From positions 54,583 through 118,582 of the forward strand of contig NZ_SMLB01000017.1 of assembly GCF_004349105.1 (NCBI RefSeq): 64,000 nucleotides of DNA, given 5' to 3'. The notes under the pieces were generated by a model, which saw only the letters and a list, made by a program, of their open reading frames with translations, did no database searches and was not told where the DNA came from. Numbering within the stretch: the stretch's first letter is position 1; the number at the start of each line of letters is the position of its first letter. This document shows positions 1 to 7,935 of the stretch, piece by piece. This DNA is from Jiangella aurantiaca. Its GTDB lineage: Bacteria > Actinomycetota > Actinomycetes > Jiangellales > Jiangellaceae. The position numbers and the translations under genes were made by a program.

Positions 1-64
1 GAACAACGGCTACAACGTCGACGCCATCGACTTCCACGGCCGCGGCGTCGCCGCCGGCCGCTAG
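1..64 (+). CDS. 3' end of an unidentified CDS (partial)
   Basis: Only the last 20 codons are inside the window, ending in TAG at 62-64, with final residues FHGRGVAAGR. Codon use fits a real high-GC gene. The next gene begins 61 bp downstream on the same strand, so the two may share a transcript. The fragment is too short to name a family. Confidence 0.55.
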   Translation, partial: NNGYNVDAIDFHGRGVAAGR

Positions 65-125
65 CCGCCGGAACGACAAGCTCTCCCGGCACCCCTTCAC
101 CCACCCGACCAGGAGGTCGACAGTC

Positions 126-1040
126 ATGACCGCATTCCTTCGCCGCCGGCGGCTCGCCCACGCCGTCACCGCGGCCATCGCCGCGCTCGCCTTGTCCTCC
201 AGCGCGGTTGCGACGTCGTCGGCGTCCCCCTCCGCCGACTGCTCCGGCGTTCGAGTACCCACCCCGGCCATCGGGTTCCAGCTCTACGGCGCTCGCGAGT
301 GGATCGCCGACGTCGGTCTCGAGGAGGTGCTCGCCACGCTGGCAGAGATCGGCTACCAGGAGGTCCAGCCCTACGCCGGCTCATACAGCCTGCCGGCCGA
401 GGAGTTCGAGGCGCTGCTACGGAAGTACGGGCTCAAGGCGTCGAGCGGGCAGTACCGCTACACCGACGCCAACTTCGCCGACTTCCTGAAGTACGCTAAG
501 GCCATCGGCCACCGATTCGTCGGCTCCGGTGGCTTCGGCCAGCCGGGCATCGGCAGCTACGAGGACACGCTCGCCACCGCGGCGCAGATGAACCGGCTCG
601 GCGAGCTGTCGATGCGAAACGGGACCGGCCGGCTGTTCGGGCACAACCATGCCGCGGAGTTCCAGACCACGTACCCCGACCCCGTGACCGGTGAGCTGAA
701 GACCGCCTGGCAGATCCTGGTCGAGAACACCGACCCCCGCTGGGTGACCTTCGAGGTCGACGTCTTCTGGTCCGAGACCGCCGGTGTCGACACCGCGGCA
801 CTCATCGAGCGGTACGGGGACCGCATCGAGCTGCTGCACATCAAGGACGGCGCCATCGGCACCGGGACGTCGGGGCAGACCAGCGTCGGCGAGGGGACCA
901 TCGACTGGGGCCCGATCCTGGAGGCGGCCAAGGGGCGGGTGCGCTACTACGTGGTCGAAGCCGACAGGGTCGACTGGCCCGAGGGTCCGGCCGTCTTCGC
1001 CGAAGAGAGCTTCGACTTCCTCAGCTGCTCCGGCCGCTGA
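126..1040 (+). CDS. secreted sugar phosphate isomerase/epimerase-like protein (xylose isomerase-like TIM barrel)
   Basis: 304 aa. A basic N-terminus followed by a hydrophobic stretch (about residues 12-33, alanine-rich, ending near ATSSAS) is a Sec signal peptide, so the enzyme probably acts outside the cell or at the membrane. The body matches the AP-endonuclease-2-type TIM barrel: a start strand near GFQLYGAREW, then candidate metal ligands in GHNHAAEF, EVDVFW, LLHIKDG and VVEAD. The family isomerises or epimerises keto sugars and their derivatives using a divalent metal; the substrate cannot be told here. An AGGAGG ribosome site at about 110-116 sits well before the ATG. Probably co-transcribed with the gene ending at 64. 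Confidence 0.85.
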   Translation: MTAFLRRRRLAHAVTAAIAALALSSSAVATSSASPSADCSGVRVPTPAIGFQLYGAREWIADVGLEEVLATLAEIGYQEVQPYAGSYSLPAEEFEALLRKYGLKASSGQYRYTDANFADFLKYAKAIGHRFVGSGGFGQPGIGSYEDTLATAAQMNRLGELSMRNGTGRLFGHNHAAEFQTTYPDPVTGELKTAWQILVENTDPRWVTFEVDVFWSETAGVDTAALIERYGDRIELLHIKDGAIGTGTSGQTSVGEGTIDWGPILEAAKGRVRYYVVEADRVDWPEGPAVFAEESFDFLSCSGR

Positions 1041-1041
1041 G

Positions 1042-1079
1042 CCAGCCGTCGCGTGGCCGCGGCGTGCGGCGCCGGCTGG
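1042..1079. terminator. weak hairpin after the TIM-barrel gene
   Basis: CCAGCCG at 1042-1048 is the reverse complement of CGGCTGG at 1073-1079, directly after the stop at 1040 and before a convergent gene. The loop is long (24 nt) and there is no T-tract, so its role as a terminator is only an inference from position. Confidence 0.3.
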
Positions 1080-1120
1080 GAGATCGACATTGTGCAGAAG
1101 ACCAGTGCGGCTGGGCCGAC

Positions 1121-1813
1121 CTAGCCCAGGACGTTGACCGCACGCGCGATCACCAAGCCCAGCGTGACGAGGGACAGCAGTGCCTGGACCGTCATGGCGA
1201 GCTTGACCCGCGGCGTGAGGGGCATGGTGTCGGTGGGGCTGAAGGCGGTCGAGTTGGTGAAGCTGACGTACAAATAGTCCATGAAAGACGGCGACCATGC
1301 AGGGTCGTCCGGCCGGTCCATGGTCATCTGCGGGAACAGCAGATCGGCGCGGCCGGAGGTCAAGGTACTCCGGGCATGCGGACCGCCGCGGTCCAGCTCC
1401 CAGAACACCAGACCGAAGAGGACGACGTTCGTCAGCCACACGCCGGCCGCGGCGTAGACGAGCTCCCGGCCGGTGGACACGTCGCCGACCAGCAGCTGGT
1501 GGACGACGCTGACAAGCGACAGCGCGTTCGTGGCGCCGATGACGGCGATCAGCACCAGCGACAGCGCGCGTGCGTCCCGCGACTTCCGGGTCAGCCGGCG
1601 CGGGTTCGCCGCGAGCAGGGCGGCGAGAAGTGCGAGCTCCAGCGCAGGCAACGCCCACCGCGGCCCGGTGGTGAGCCGCTCCGGGAGAACGGACGTCACC
1701 AAGGCGGCGACCAGGACGGCGGCGCCCGCGCCCCATCTCGACTCACCAATGGCGGCCGCTGCGCTCGCCGCGCCGGGTGCGTTTCCTGGATCGTTCGGCG
1801 GCTGTCCGGACAT
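1121..1813 (-). CDS. DUF1345 family integral membrane protein
   Basis: 230 aa from the ATG at 1813 (MSGQPPND); an in-frame start 15 codons further upstream is possible, and neither has a strong ribosome site. Hydrophobic segments lie at about residues 30-50, 55-70, 85-105, 118-140 and at the C-terminus. The C-terminal block with DYLYVSFTNSTAFSPTDT followed by LTPRVKLAMTVQALLSLV is the hallmark of DUF1345 proteins, which carry a potassium-channel-like pore region but have no established function. It converges on the TIM-barrel gene. Confidence 0.8.
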   Translation of the reverse strand: MSGQPPNDPGNAPGAASAAAAIGESRWGAGAAVLVAALVTSVLPERLTTGPRWALPALELALLAALLAANPRRLTRKSRDARALSLVLIAVIGATNALSLVSVVHQLLVGDVSTGRELVYAAAGVWLTNVVLFGLVFWELDRGGPHARSTLTSGRADLLFPQMTMDRPDDPAWSPSFMDYLYVSFTNSTAFSPTDTMPLTPRVKLAMTVQALLSLVTLGLVIARAVNVLG

Positions 1814-1956
1814 GGAGACATGGTGCACCCGCCACGGATGAGAACCGGGTGAGAGCACGCCCGAGCGAGCACGCTCGACGGTCGGCGGCGCTCATCGGCC
1901 TGACCGCCGACGACCGTTGTTCCCGGGCATCAGCCCCTGTCGTCACCCTTCCCGCG

Positions 1957-2030
1957 GACACCTCACCCGTCCGAAGGCCGCATGCCGTGCCTACGGGTCC
2001 CCGTCATGGCCCTCACGCGGGTGAGGTGTC
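1957..2030. repeat. 13-bp perfect inverted repeat in a gene-free gap
   Basis: GACACCTCACCCG (1957-1969) is exactly complementary to CGGGTGAGGTGTC (2018-2030) across a 48-nt loop. A second short arm, CCTCAC at 2011-2016, can instead pair with GTGAGG at 2021-2026 to make a small local hairpin, so two structures compete for the same right arm. It lies in the 303-bp gap 1814-2116, in which I see no gene. It could be a terminator for the minus-strand gene upstream, a regulator site, or a repeat remnant. Confidence 0.5.
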
Positions 2031-2116
2031 ATCCGGGCGCGTGCCGACGATGCCGGGCTGGCTGGGCGGCCGGAGCCCCCCGATGACACCCGGAGCAGCA
2101 GAAGAGCCGCAAGGGA

Positions 2117-4174
2117 TCAGCGGGACCGGGCGACAGACCGGTAGTACCCGCGGGCCTGCTCGATGACCGCGGCCAGGTCCTCCCTATGCGCCGGCTCGTG
2201 GAAGACGCCGTGGTCGGCGACCAGCTTCTCCAGCCGCGCGAGCCACTCAAGGCACCAGCGGGCGTGGTCCGGGCGCGCCACCCGCTCCCCCGCGACGTCG
2301 ACGTGGACCGGACTGGTGTGCGCCATGGCACGGTCGGCGAGGACCTCGGCATGCCCGCCGCCGTCGGCTACCGCCACCACGAACGTCGGTTCGGTCACGG
2401 CCAGCGTCGCCGCCAGCTCGGCCTCGCCATCGGTCGCGGCCGCCTCGGCGAGCACGCCGTCGGCGGTGTAGACGCGCAGCCGCTCCGCCCCCGGGCCGCG
2501 CACGTGTGCCCGGACCCGCAGCGTCGTCCCCGGCGCGACGTCGAGACGGCGGCCCGGCCCGTGGCCGTCCACGGTGAGCTCCAGCCACGGCCCGTTCGTC
2601 GCCACAGTCCGGCGGGCCCGGATCGCCTCCTTGAGGCCCTCGGTGCTGAGCGGCCCGTCCAGCCGGGCGTACATGCGGGCCCAGCCCGGCGGGTTGCCGA
2701 ACGTCGCGGACCGGCTGACGGACAGCATGCTGTCCGAGCCAACGGTGGCCGCCAGCGGGATGCCGGCGCCGAGCAGGTGCCGGTACACCACGCCGGCCGC
2801 CCAGTCGTCGAGATTGGACACCACGTCCATGCCGTCGACCAGCCCGAGCGCGGCGTCGGCGACGAGCTCACGGCACTCGACCGACCGCGACAGCTCGAAG
2901 ACGACGTCCGGCGGCGCGTCGTCGTCGAGCGGCGACTGCACCGGGTGGCAGTAGGCGGTGACGGCGTCCAGGCCACGGAAGTGCTCGAGCGCCACGCTGT
3001 TCGGCGGCCAGTCCTCGTCGGCGTCGCTGCCGGCGTGGCCGCTGTGGAAGTGCCGCGGCGCCGCGGCCGGGCCGGTGGCGTGGAAGTGCCCGAGCAGGTC
3101 GTTGCGGTACTCCACGCCCATCCGGGCCACCATGTCCGCCGTCGACCACGGCAGGTCCTCGCCCGGCCAGGCCTCCAGCGCCTCGCGGTCGTAGATCAGC
3201 GAGCTGGCCTCGTTCGCCGCGACGAGGTTCATGAAGTGCAGGCCCTCGCCGCACTGCATGAGCGCGGCGTCGGCGGGGCCGATGACGAGGTCGCACCCGT
3301 AGTTCATGTGCACGTGCAGGTCGGCGCCGTACCAGCCGTCGGCGGCGGGGTCGATCCACTGCTCCGGCTCCAGCTCCACCTCGACGGTGTCGCCCGGCGC
3401 CGCGCTGACCGTCGTCAGGGCCGGCCGGTACTCCAGGCCGCGAGTGGCCCGCACCAGCAGCGGGACGTCCGCGGGCACGTCCACGGTCACATCGTCGCCG
3501 TGGAAGAACGGCCGGTCGTGGTAGTCGAACTTGCGCGGCAGCCCGGCGGGGAACCGGCCGGTGCCGCGGTCGTCGACGACCGACCAGCGCACTGTGCGGC
3601 GCGAGCGCAGCCGCAGCCGCGCCGGGTCCGCGGGCGTCACCAGCCGCAGCGAGTGCGTCACGCCGGCGACGCTCACCGCGACGTCGCCGGCATCGGCCGT
3701 GAGCTCCAGCCGGACCAGCGCCGCACCGCCCGCCGGCACGTCGACCTCCACCTCGCCGACGCGGACCGGCAGCGCCGCCGGGCCGGCGGAGTCGACGAGC
3801 AGCGAGCGGCCGACGGCGTCGCCGCCCGGCAGCAGCCGGACCGGAGTGGCCGGATGCACCGTGACCGCGCCGTCGGCCCCGACGTGCACGACGGACAGCT
3901 CGGCGGGCCGGCCGTCGTCGGCGACGGCCCGCCGCACCCAGTCGGGGAACGCGGGCGAGTCGACCCAGCCGGGCTCGGACCAGAGGAGCGCCCAGAGCTC
4001 GCGGTGCCGGTGCTCGCCGAGGAACGGGCAGCGGCGCAGCACGATGCGGGTCCACACGTCGGTCCGGTCGCCCCACAACCCGTCTGGGTCCGCCCGGACC
4101 ATGTCCTGGTAGCGCAGCAGCATCCCCGCGACGTCCGGCGGCAGCTCGAGCCCGCGCGGTGCCGTACAACACAT
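2117..4174 (-). CDS. CehA/McbA family metallohydrolase (PHP-like domain)
   Basis: 685 aa. The N-terminal ~280 residues are beta-rich with no signal peptide. The metal-dependent domain then begins at about residue 288 with GWYGADLHVHMNYG, whose DxHxH pair is the PHP/amidohydrolase-type metal site. Further candidate ligands follow in AYCHPVQSP and TVGSDS, and a beta-sandwich tail closes the protein. CehA and McbA are the carbaryl hydrolases that name the family, but most actinobacterial members act on unknown substrates, often in sugar gene clusters. GGAGGCGGAG immediately precedes the ATG at 4174. A possible Nif3-like remnant lies just upstream on the same strand. Confidence 0.8.
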   Translation of the reverse strand: MCCTAPRGLELPPDVAGMLLRYQDMVRADPDGLWGDRTDVWTRIVLRRCPFLGEHRHRELWALLWSEPGWVDSPAFPDWVRRAVADDGRPAELSVVHVGADGAVTVHPATPVRLLPGGDAVGRSLLVDSAGPAALPVRVGEVEVDVPAGGAALVRLELTADAGDVAVSVAGVTHSLRLVTPADPARLRLRSRRTVRWSVVDDRGTGRFPAGLPRKFDYHDRPFFHGDDVTVDVPADVPLLVRATRGLEYRPALTTVSAAPGDTVEVELEPEQWIDPAADGWYGADLHVHMNYGCDLVIGPADAALMQCGEGLHFMNLVAANEASSLIYDREALEAWPGEDLPWSTADMVARMGVEYRNDLLGHFHATGPAAAPRHFHSGHAGSDADEDWPPNSVALEHFRGLDAVTAYCHPVQSPLDDDAPPDVVFELSRSVECRELVADAALGLVDGMDVVSNLDDWAAGVVYRHLLGAGIPLAATVGSDSMLSVSRSATFGNPPGWARMYARLDGPLSTEGLKEAIRARRTVATNGPWLELTVDGHGPGRRLDVAPGTTLRVRAHVRGPGAERLRVYTADGVLAEAAATDGEAELAATLAVTEPTFVVAVADGGGHAEVLADRAMAHTSPVHVDVAGERVARPDHARWCLEWLARLEKLVADHGVFHEPAHREDLAAVIEQARGYYRSVARSR

Positions 4175-4208
4175 CTCCGCCTCCGGATCCGCGCCCGCCC
4201 CGTGGGGC

Positions 4209-4350
4209 TCAGGCGCTCACGGTCTGGTACTGACAGCCCCGCGGGAAGTGGTCGACCGGCACGCCGGGAAACCGCGCGCGCAGGTGCTCGGCCGGCGCAT
4301 CCCCCACTCCTCGCGGTGCCGTGGTTGACCACCATCAACGATAGGTCGCG
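4209..4350 (-). pseudogene. degraded fragment, possibly the C-terminus of a Nif3-like protein
   Basis: Reading back from a TGA at 4209-4211, one frame gives AEHLRARFPGVPVDHF then PRGCQYQTVSA, which has real-gene codon use. Further upstream another frame gives SLMVVNHGT. Together the pieces resemble the end of a DUF34/Nif3-type metal protein with at least one frameshift. The rest of the 217-bp gap up to 4391 holds nothing else I can identify. The identification is tentative. Confidence 0.3.
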
Positions 4351-4391
4351 GTCGACGACCCCTGGCATGTCGGCTGCGTGCGGAGCTCGTG

Positions 4392-4742
4392 CTACCTGCC
4401 GTGTCCGTCCCCCTCCAGCCATTCGGCGAACGTCGGGCCGGCGATGATGGCGTTCGGGCCGGGCAGGACCTGGCCCGACTCGTACAGGACGCCGTCCGCG
4501 TCGTCCGGGTCGCTGACGCCCTCGACCTTCACGGAGTCACCGTCCCTGGCGGCCAGCATGGCGCCCAGGTCGACCAGGTTCTCCACCCGCGGCCCGGCGA
4601 TCTCCACCATGGACCGCGGTTGGTCGGTGGTCGCCAGATCGACGAGCGCCTCGGCGACGTTCCGCGCGGCGACCGGACATAACCGTTGTTGCTGAAACCG
4701 GAACGCGCGCAGAGGTGCTATCGCCGCGCTGGGCCCTGCCAC
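4392..4742 (-). pseudogene. C-terminal remnant of an NAD(P)-binding SDR/NmrA-like protein
   Basis: The frame ends at 4392. It carries ARNVAEALVDLATTDQPRS, VEIAGPRVENL and GQVLPGPNAIIAGPTF..WLEGD, typical of the last ~95 residues of extended or atypical SDR proteins of the NmrA/YwnB kind. The GxxGxxG cofactor site and the first two thirds of the family are absent: upstream of about 4680 similarity stops and the frame becomes low-complexity. The region 4743-4889 between this remnant and the GNAT gene shows no convincing gene. Confidence 0.6.
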
Positions 4743-4889
4743 CGGGCAGAGGGATCAAGGGCAGGGGCGGGTCATTCGGTGCGGCAGCGACGCCGACGAG
4801 GACGGCGGCGGCGATCAGCGCGGTCAGCGCCACAGACGGCCCCGCACAGCTGCCGCGCCCTCGTGGCGGCCGGATACGCTCAGCGTCCG

Positions 4890-5669
4890 ATGAGCAGTTA
4901 CGAGTTCCGCATCGACGGTCACCTGGACGCCCACCGGGATGCCGTGCTGGGCGACCTTCGCCCCGAACACCACGGCGACGGCACCACCACGCTGACCGGC
5001 CCGGTCGCCGACCAGGCAGCGCTGCACGACTTGCTGGCGCGGCTGCGCGACACCGGCACCACGTTGCTGTCGGTCCGCGCTCTCCCCGCCTCGACCCCCG
5101 GTGTGCTCCAGCGGATCGACTGGCCGGTCCGCACCGACCGCCTCACTCTCCGCCCCGGCCGCCCGGCCGACGCCGACCCCGTCTGGCACTACCGCCGCCT
5201 CGAGCCGGTGGCCCGGTGGCTCACCGAGCTGCCCGCAGACGCGGACGCCTTCCGCGCCCGGTTCGCGGCTCCCGAGCGGCTTGCCAAGACCCTGGTCGTG
5301 GAGCGCGACGGACACGTGATGGGCGACCTCATGGTCCGGGTCGAGGACGCCTGGGCCCAGGCCGAGGTGGCCGACGGCGCCCGCGCGGTCCAGGCGGAGC
5401 TGGGCTGGGTCTTCGACCCGGCCCATCAAGGTCAGGGCTACGCCACCGAGGCCGTACGGGAACTGCTGCGGCTCTGCTTCGTGGAGCTGGGCCTGCGCCG
5501 GGTCACCGCGCTCTGCTTCGCCGACAACGAGCCCTCCTGGCGTCTGATGGAACGGGTCGGCATGCGCCGCGAGTCGCACAACATCCGTGACTCGCTGCAC
5601 CGCTCCGGCCGCTGGCTCGACGGCCTCGGCTACGCTCTCCTCGCTGAGGAATGGAACCGCCGCACCTGA
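4890..5669 (+). CDS. GNAT family N-acetyltransferase (RimJ/RimL type)
   Basis: 259 aa from the ATG at 4890, chosen because it opens the conserved sequence MSSYEFRIDG; in-frame codons further upstream lack similarity. The GNAT domain covers about residues 80-250: RTDRLTLRPGRPADAD begins it, ELGWVFDPAHQGQGYATE is motif A with the acetyl-CoA-binding Q/RxxGxG/A loop, and NEPSWRLMERVGMRRE is motif B. About 70 N-terminal residues precede the fold, an extension seen in several actinobacterial members. The acceptor could be a protein N-terminus, an antibiotic or another amine. It appears monocistronic. Confidence 0.85.
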   Translation: MSSYEFRIDGHLDAHRDAVLGDLRPEHHGDGTTTLTGPVADQAALHDLLARLRDTGTTLLSVRALPASTPGVLQRIDWPVRTDRLTLRPGRPADADPVWHYRRLEPVARWLTELPADADAFRARFAAPERLAKTLVVERDGHVMGDLMVRVEDAWAQAEVADGARAVQAELGWVFDPAHQGQGYATEAVRELLRLCFVELGLRRVTALCFADNEPSWRLMERVGMRRESHNIRDSLHRSGRWLDGLGYALLAEEWNRRT

Positions 5670-5759
5670 CATGTCAGCCGCCGCGGCACCCGCCTCATGA
5701 TCATCGGCACCATCCGTACCATCCGGCCGCGATGTCGCCTCTCCTCTACGACCACACAG

Positions 5760-5871
5760 CCCGGGTCGACGTGACAAGACGTCGACGGCGTCTGCAGCGG
5801 CCTGGCTCGCGACCACGTCGCACCGGTAGCCTCGGTGCCACGACCATGACGACAAGCAGCCGGTCGCCGCA
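5760..5871 (+). repeat. 112-bp dispersed repeat, copy 1 (LuxR leader)
   Basis: Positions 5760-5871 align without gaps to 11329-11440, with ten mismatches over 112 bp and an uninterrupted identical block at 5797-5853. Copy 2 is the upstream region and first codons of a LuxR/LAL regulator. Copy 1 contains the same start codon (ATG 5846, MTTSSRSPQ) but then runs 18 more codons to a TGA at 5927-5929 that overlaps the GTG of the next gene. Copy 1 is therefore a regulator 5' end joined to the tail of something else. No other gene is visible in the 256-bp gap 5670-5925. Confidence 0.85.
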
Positions 5872-5925
5872 AGCGTCCGTCGCCGACGATCTCGTCGACG
5901 CCATCCCGCGACGGGTGTTCAAGCT

Positions 5926-7332
5926 GTGACGGCGTCGAAGGCCGACCGGCGCCCCCTGACCCGCGAGGGACTCGCGGCCGCCGGCGAGGTGCTGCCGGCG
6001 CCGCCGGAGCGGATCGTCCACCTCGGGTTGGGCGCCTTCCACCGCGCCCACCAGGCCTGGTACACCGCCCGCGCGGACGACGCAGCCGAGTGGGGCATCG
6101 TCGGGTTCACCGGCCGCTCGCCCGCCATGGCCGATCTCCTCGGCGCACAGGGCGGCGTCTACACGCTCGTCGAACGCAGGACCGACAGCGACCGGTTCTC
6201 GCACGTCGGCAGCGTCGTCGCCGCCGTGCCGGGCGATCGGCTGGACCGGTTCGTGGCCGCGGTGAGCGCGCCCACGACCTCAGTGGTCACGTTGACCATC
6301 ACCGAGGCCGGCTACCGGCTGGCACCCGACGACGGCCCGGACCTGACCGATCCCGAGGTCGCCGCCGACCTCGAGTTGCTTGAGGATGCGTTCGCAGGCC
6401 GGACCGCGGCGCCGCCCCGGACGGTGCCGGCCAGGCTGCTGCTCGCGCTCGGCCGGCGGGCGCTGCTCCACGGGCCGCCGATCGCCGTCGTCTCCTGCGA
6501 CAACCTGCCGTCGAACGGCCGGCGCCTGGCGTCCGTCCTGCTCGGCCTCGCCGAGGCGGTCTCGCCTGGCCTGGAGCGCGCCGTGGCCGACGGCGTCTCC
6601 TTCGTCAGCACCTCGGTCGACCGGATCACCCCGCGGCCGGACCAGGAGCTGGCGACCGCCGTGCGCGCGGCCACAGGGTGGGACGATGCCGCCCCCGTCG
6701 TCACCGAACCGTTCTCCGACTGGGTCCTGGAGGGTGAGTTCCCCGCCGGCCGACCGGCCTGGGAGACCGCCGGTGCCCGGTTCGTCGCCGACCTCGAACC
6801 GTACGAGCTGCGCAAGCTCTGGCTGCTCAACGGAGCACATCTCGTCCTCGCCTTCGGCGGGCTGTCACGGGGATACGCGACGGTCGCGGCGGCGGTCGCC
6901 GACGACGACTGCCGCGCGGCGGTCGAGCGGCTGTGGGACGACGCCGAGCAGCTTCTCCCCCGGCACGTCGACGTCCCGGGCTACCGTGCGTCGCTGCTCG
7001 GACGGTTCGGCAACCCGCGCATCGAGCACCGGCTGAGCCAGATCGCCGAGGACGGCCTCACAAAGCTCCGGATCCGGATCGTGCCGGTCGCCCTGCAGGA
7101 GCGGCGGGCGGGACGTCCCGCCCGCGGCTGCGCACAGGGCATCGCGTCGTGGATCGCAGCGCTGCTGCGCGGCATCGACCTGCCGGACGCCGGGCGTGCC
7201 GATGTCCGTCGTGCGCTCGGCGAGCCCGAGCCCGGCACAGCACTCCTGTCGCTTGCCTCCGAGCCGCTGGCCGCCGACCAAGCGTTCGCCGCGACGGTCT
7301 CGGCGGCGGTCCGGCAGTGGGGCACCCCGTGA
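5926..7332 (+). CDS. mannitol dehydrogenase family protein (fructuronate reductase/polyol dehydrogenase type)
   Basis: 468 aa from a GTG that overlaps the TGA of the short upstream frame. It has the N-terminal NAD(P) fold (HLGLGAFHRAHQAW, the family's GxGxFHxxH signature) and the C-terminal helical domain with RKLWLLNGAH, which carries the catalytic KxxxxNxxH of long-chain polyol dehydrogenases. Length equals the family norm. It oxidises a polyol or reduces a uronate such as fructuronate or tagaturonate. Its stop overlaps the GTG of a gluconokinase remnant, which fits an original uronate/gluconate operon. Confidence 0.88.
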   Translation: MTASKADRRPLTREGLAAAGEVLPAPPERIVHLGLGAFHRAHQAWYTARADDAAEWGIVGFTGRSPAMADLLGAQGGVYTLVERRTDSDRFSHVGSVVAAVPGDRLDRFVAAVSAPTTSVVTLTITEAGYRLAPDDGPDLTDPEVAADLELLEDAFAGRTAAPPRTVPARLLLALGRRALLHGPPIAVVSCDNLPSNGRRLASVLLGLAEAVSPGLERAVADGVSFVSTSVDRITPRPDQELATAVRAATGWDDAAPVVTEPFSDWVLEGEFPAGRPAWETAGARFVADLEPYELRKLWLLNGAHLVLAFGGLSRGYATVAAAVADDDCRAAVERLWDDAEQLLPRHVDVPGYRASLLGRFGNPRIEHRLSQIAEDGLTKLRIRIVPVALQERRAGRPARGCAQGIASWIAALLRGIDLPDAGRADVRRALGEPEPGTALLSLASEPLAADQAFAATVSAAVRQWGTP

Positions 7333-7470
7333 CACCTCCGGTCGTCGTCATGGGCGTGTCCGGCTCCGGGAGGTCGACGATCGGCGCGCTGCTCGCCGCC
7401 GAGCTGGGCACACGCTCGAACCGCTCAAGGCGGACGACGTCGCGAGCGGCGCTCTGCCGAACGTCTCAGC
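7329..7470 (+). pseudogene. gluconokinase remnant
   Basis: A GTG at 7329 overlaps the previous stop and opens VTPPVVVMGVSGSGRSTIGA, the P-loop N-terminus of gluconokinase, but with Arg in place of the Walker A Lys. Similarity ends after about 28 codons (near 7412). In the next frame, TLEPLKADDVASGA resembles the family C-terminus (TLEPL). This is the two ends of a ~165-aa kinase with the middle lost and the frame shifted. It runs into the end of the convergent TctA fragment. Not functional. Confidence 0.6.
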
Positions 7471-7882
7471 GCCGTGCTGCGACGTCGGCCCGCGTCGGGC
7501 GGCGCGACCGCATGACCAGCGAGATCGCCGCCCAGACGACCATGAGCACGAGAAGCACCAGCAGCCCCACGGAGACGGCTGAGGACGCGAAGACCGTGAT
7601 ATCCCCGTCGGAGAGCACGAGCGATCGCCGGAAGTTCGTCTCGAAGATCGGGCCGAGGATGAAGGCGAGCACGAGCGGTGCCGGCGGGATCCCGAGTTTG
7701 CGCAGCAGGTACCCCACGAGCCCGGCACCGATCATGACGGCCACGTCGAAGGGGTTGCCGTTGATGCTGTAGGCGCCGATCGCGAGGATGGCGACAGTGA
7801 TCGTCGCCATGGTGCCCGGTGGGATCTGAGCGATCTTCACGAACACCGGCAGCAGCGGGATGTTCATGAGCGCGCCAGTCAT
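7466..7882 (-). pseudogene. C-terminal fragment of a tripartite tricarboxylate transporter permease (TctA family)
   Basis: 138 codons of membrane protein covering only the last quarter of the ~500-residue TctA family: NIPLLPVFVKIAQIPPGTMA, then AYSINGNPFDVAVM, LLRKLGIPPAPLVLAFILGP and ETNFRRSLVLSDGD, closing with a hydrophobic helix. There is no upstream continuation in any frame and no TctB or TctC gene nearby, so this is a 5'-deleted gene. The apparent ATG at 7882 is fortuitous. It abuts the shared regulator site at 7890. Confidence 0.75.
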
Positions 7883-7889
7883 GCGGCGT

Positions 7890-7906
7890 AAAGTAACACC
7901 ATTGAT
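7890..7906. promoter_or_regulatory. candidate FadR/GntR operator upstream of the sulfatase
   Basis: AAAGTAACACCATTGAT matches 14 of 17 positions of the site at 11106-11122 and keeps the GTnnnAC-type half-site pair of FadR-subfamily regulators. It lies 30 bp before the sulfatase ATG. Binding by the regulator encoded at 9394-10110 is inferred from the shared motif and position. Confidence 0.5.
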
Positions 7907-7935
7907 TCGACAGGTGCAATCTTTAAGGTAGCCCC

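Noticed and set aside
417..1736. Minus-strand open frame spanning the TIM-barrel gene and part of the DUF1345 gene
   Set aside because: It crosses two real genes in different frames and has no family motif.
2186..4447. Long plus-strand open frame opposite the CehA/McbA gene
   Set aside because: No recognisable domain, extreme Arg/Val/Gly bias, and the minus strand encodes a conserved metallohydrolase.
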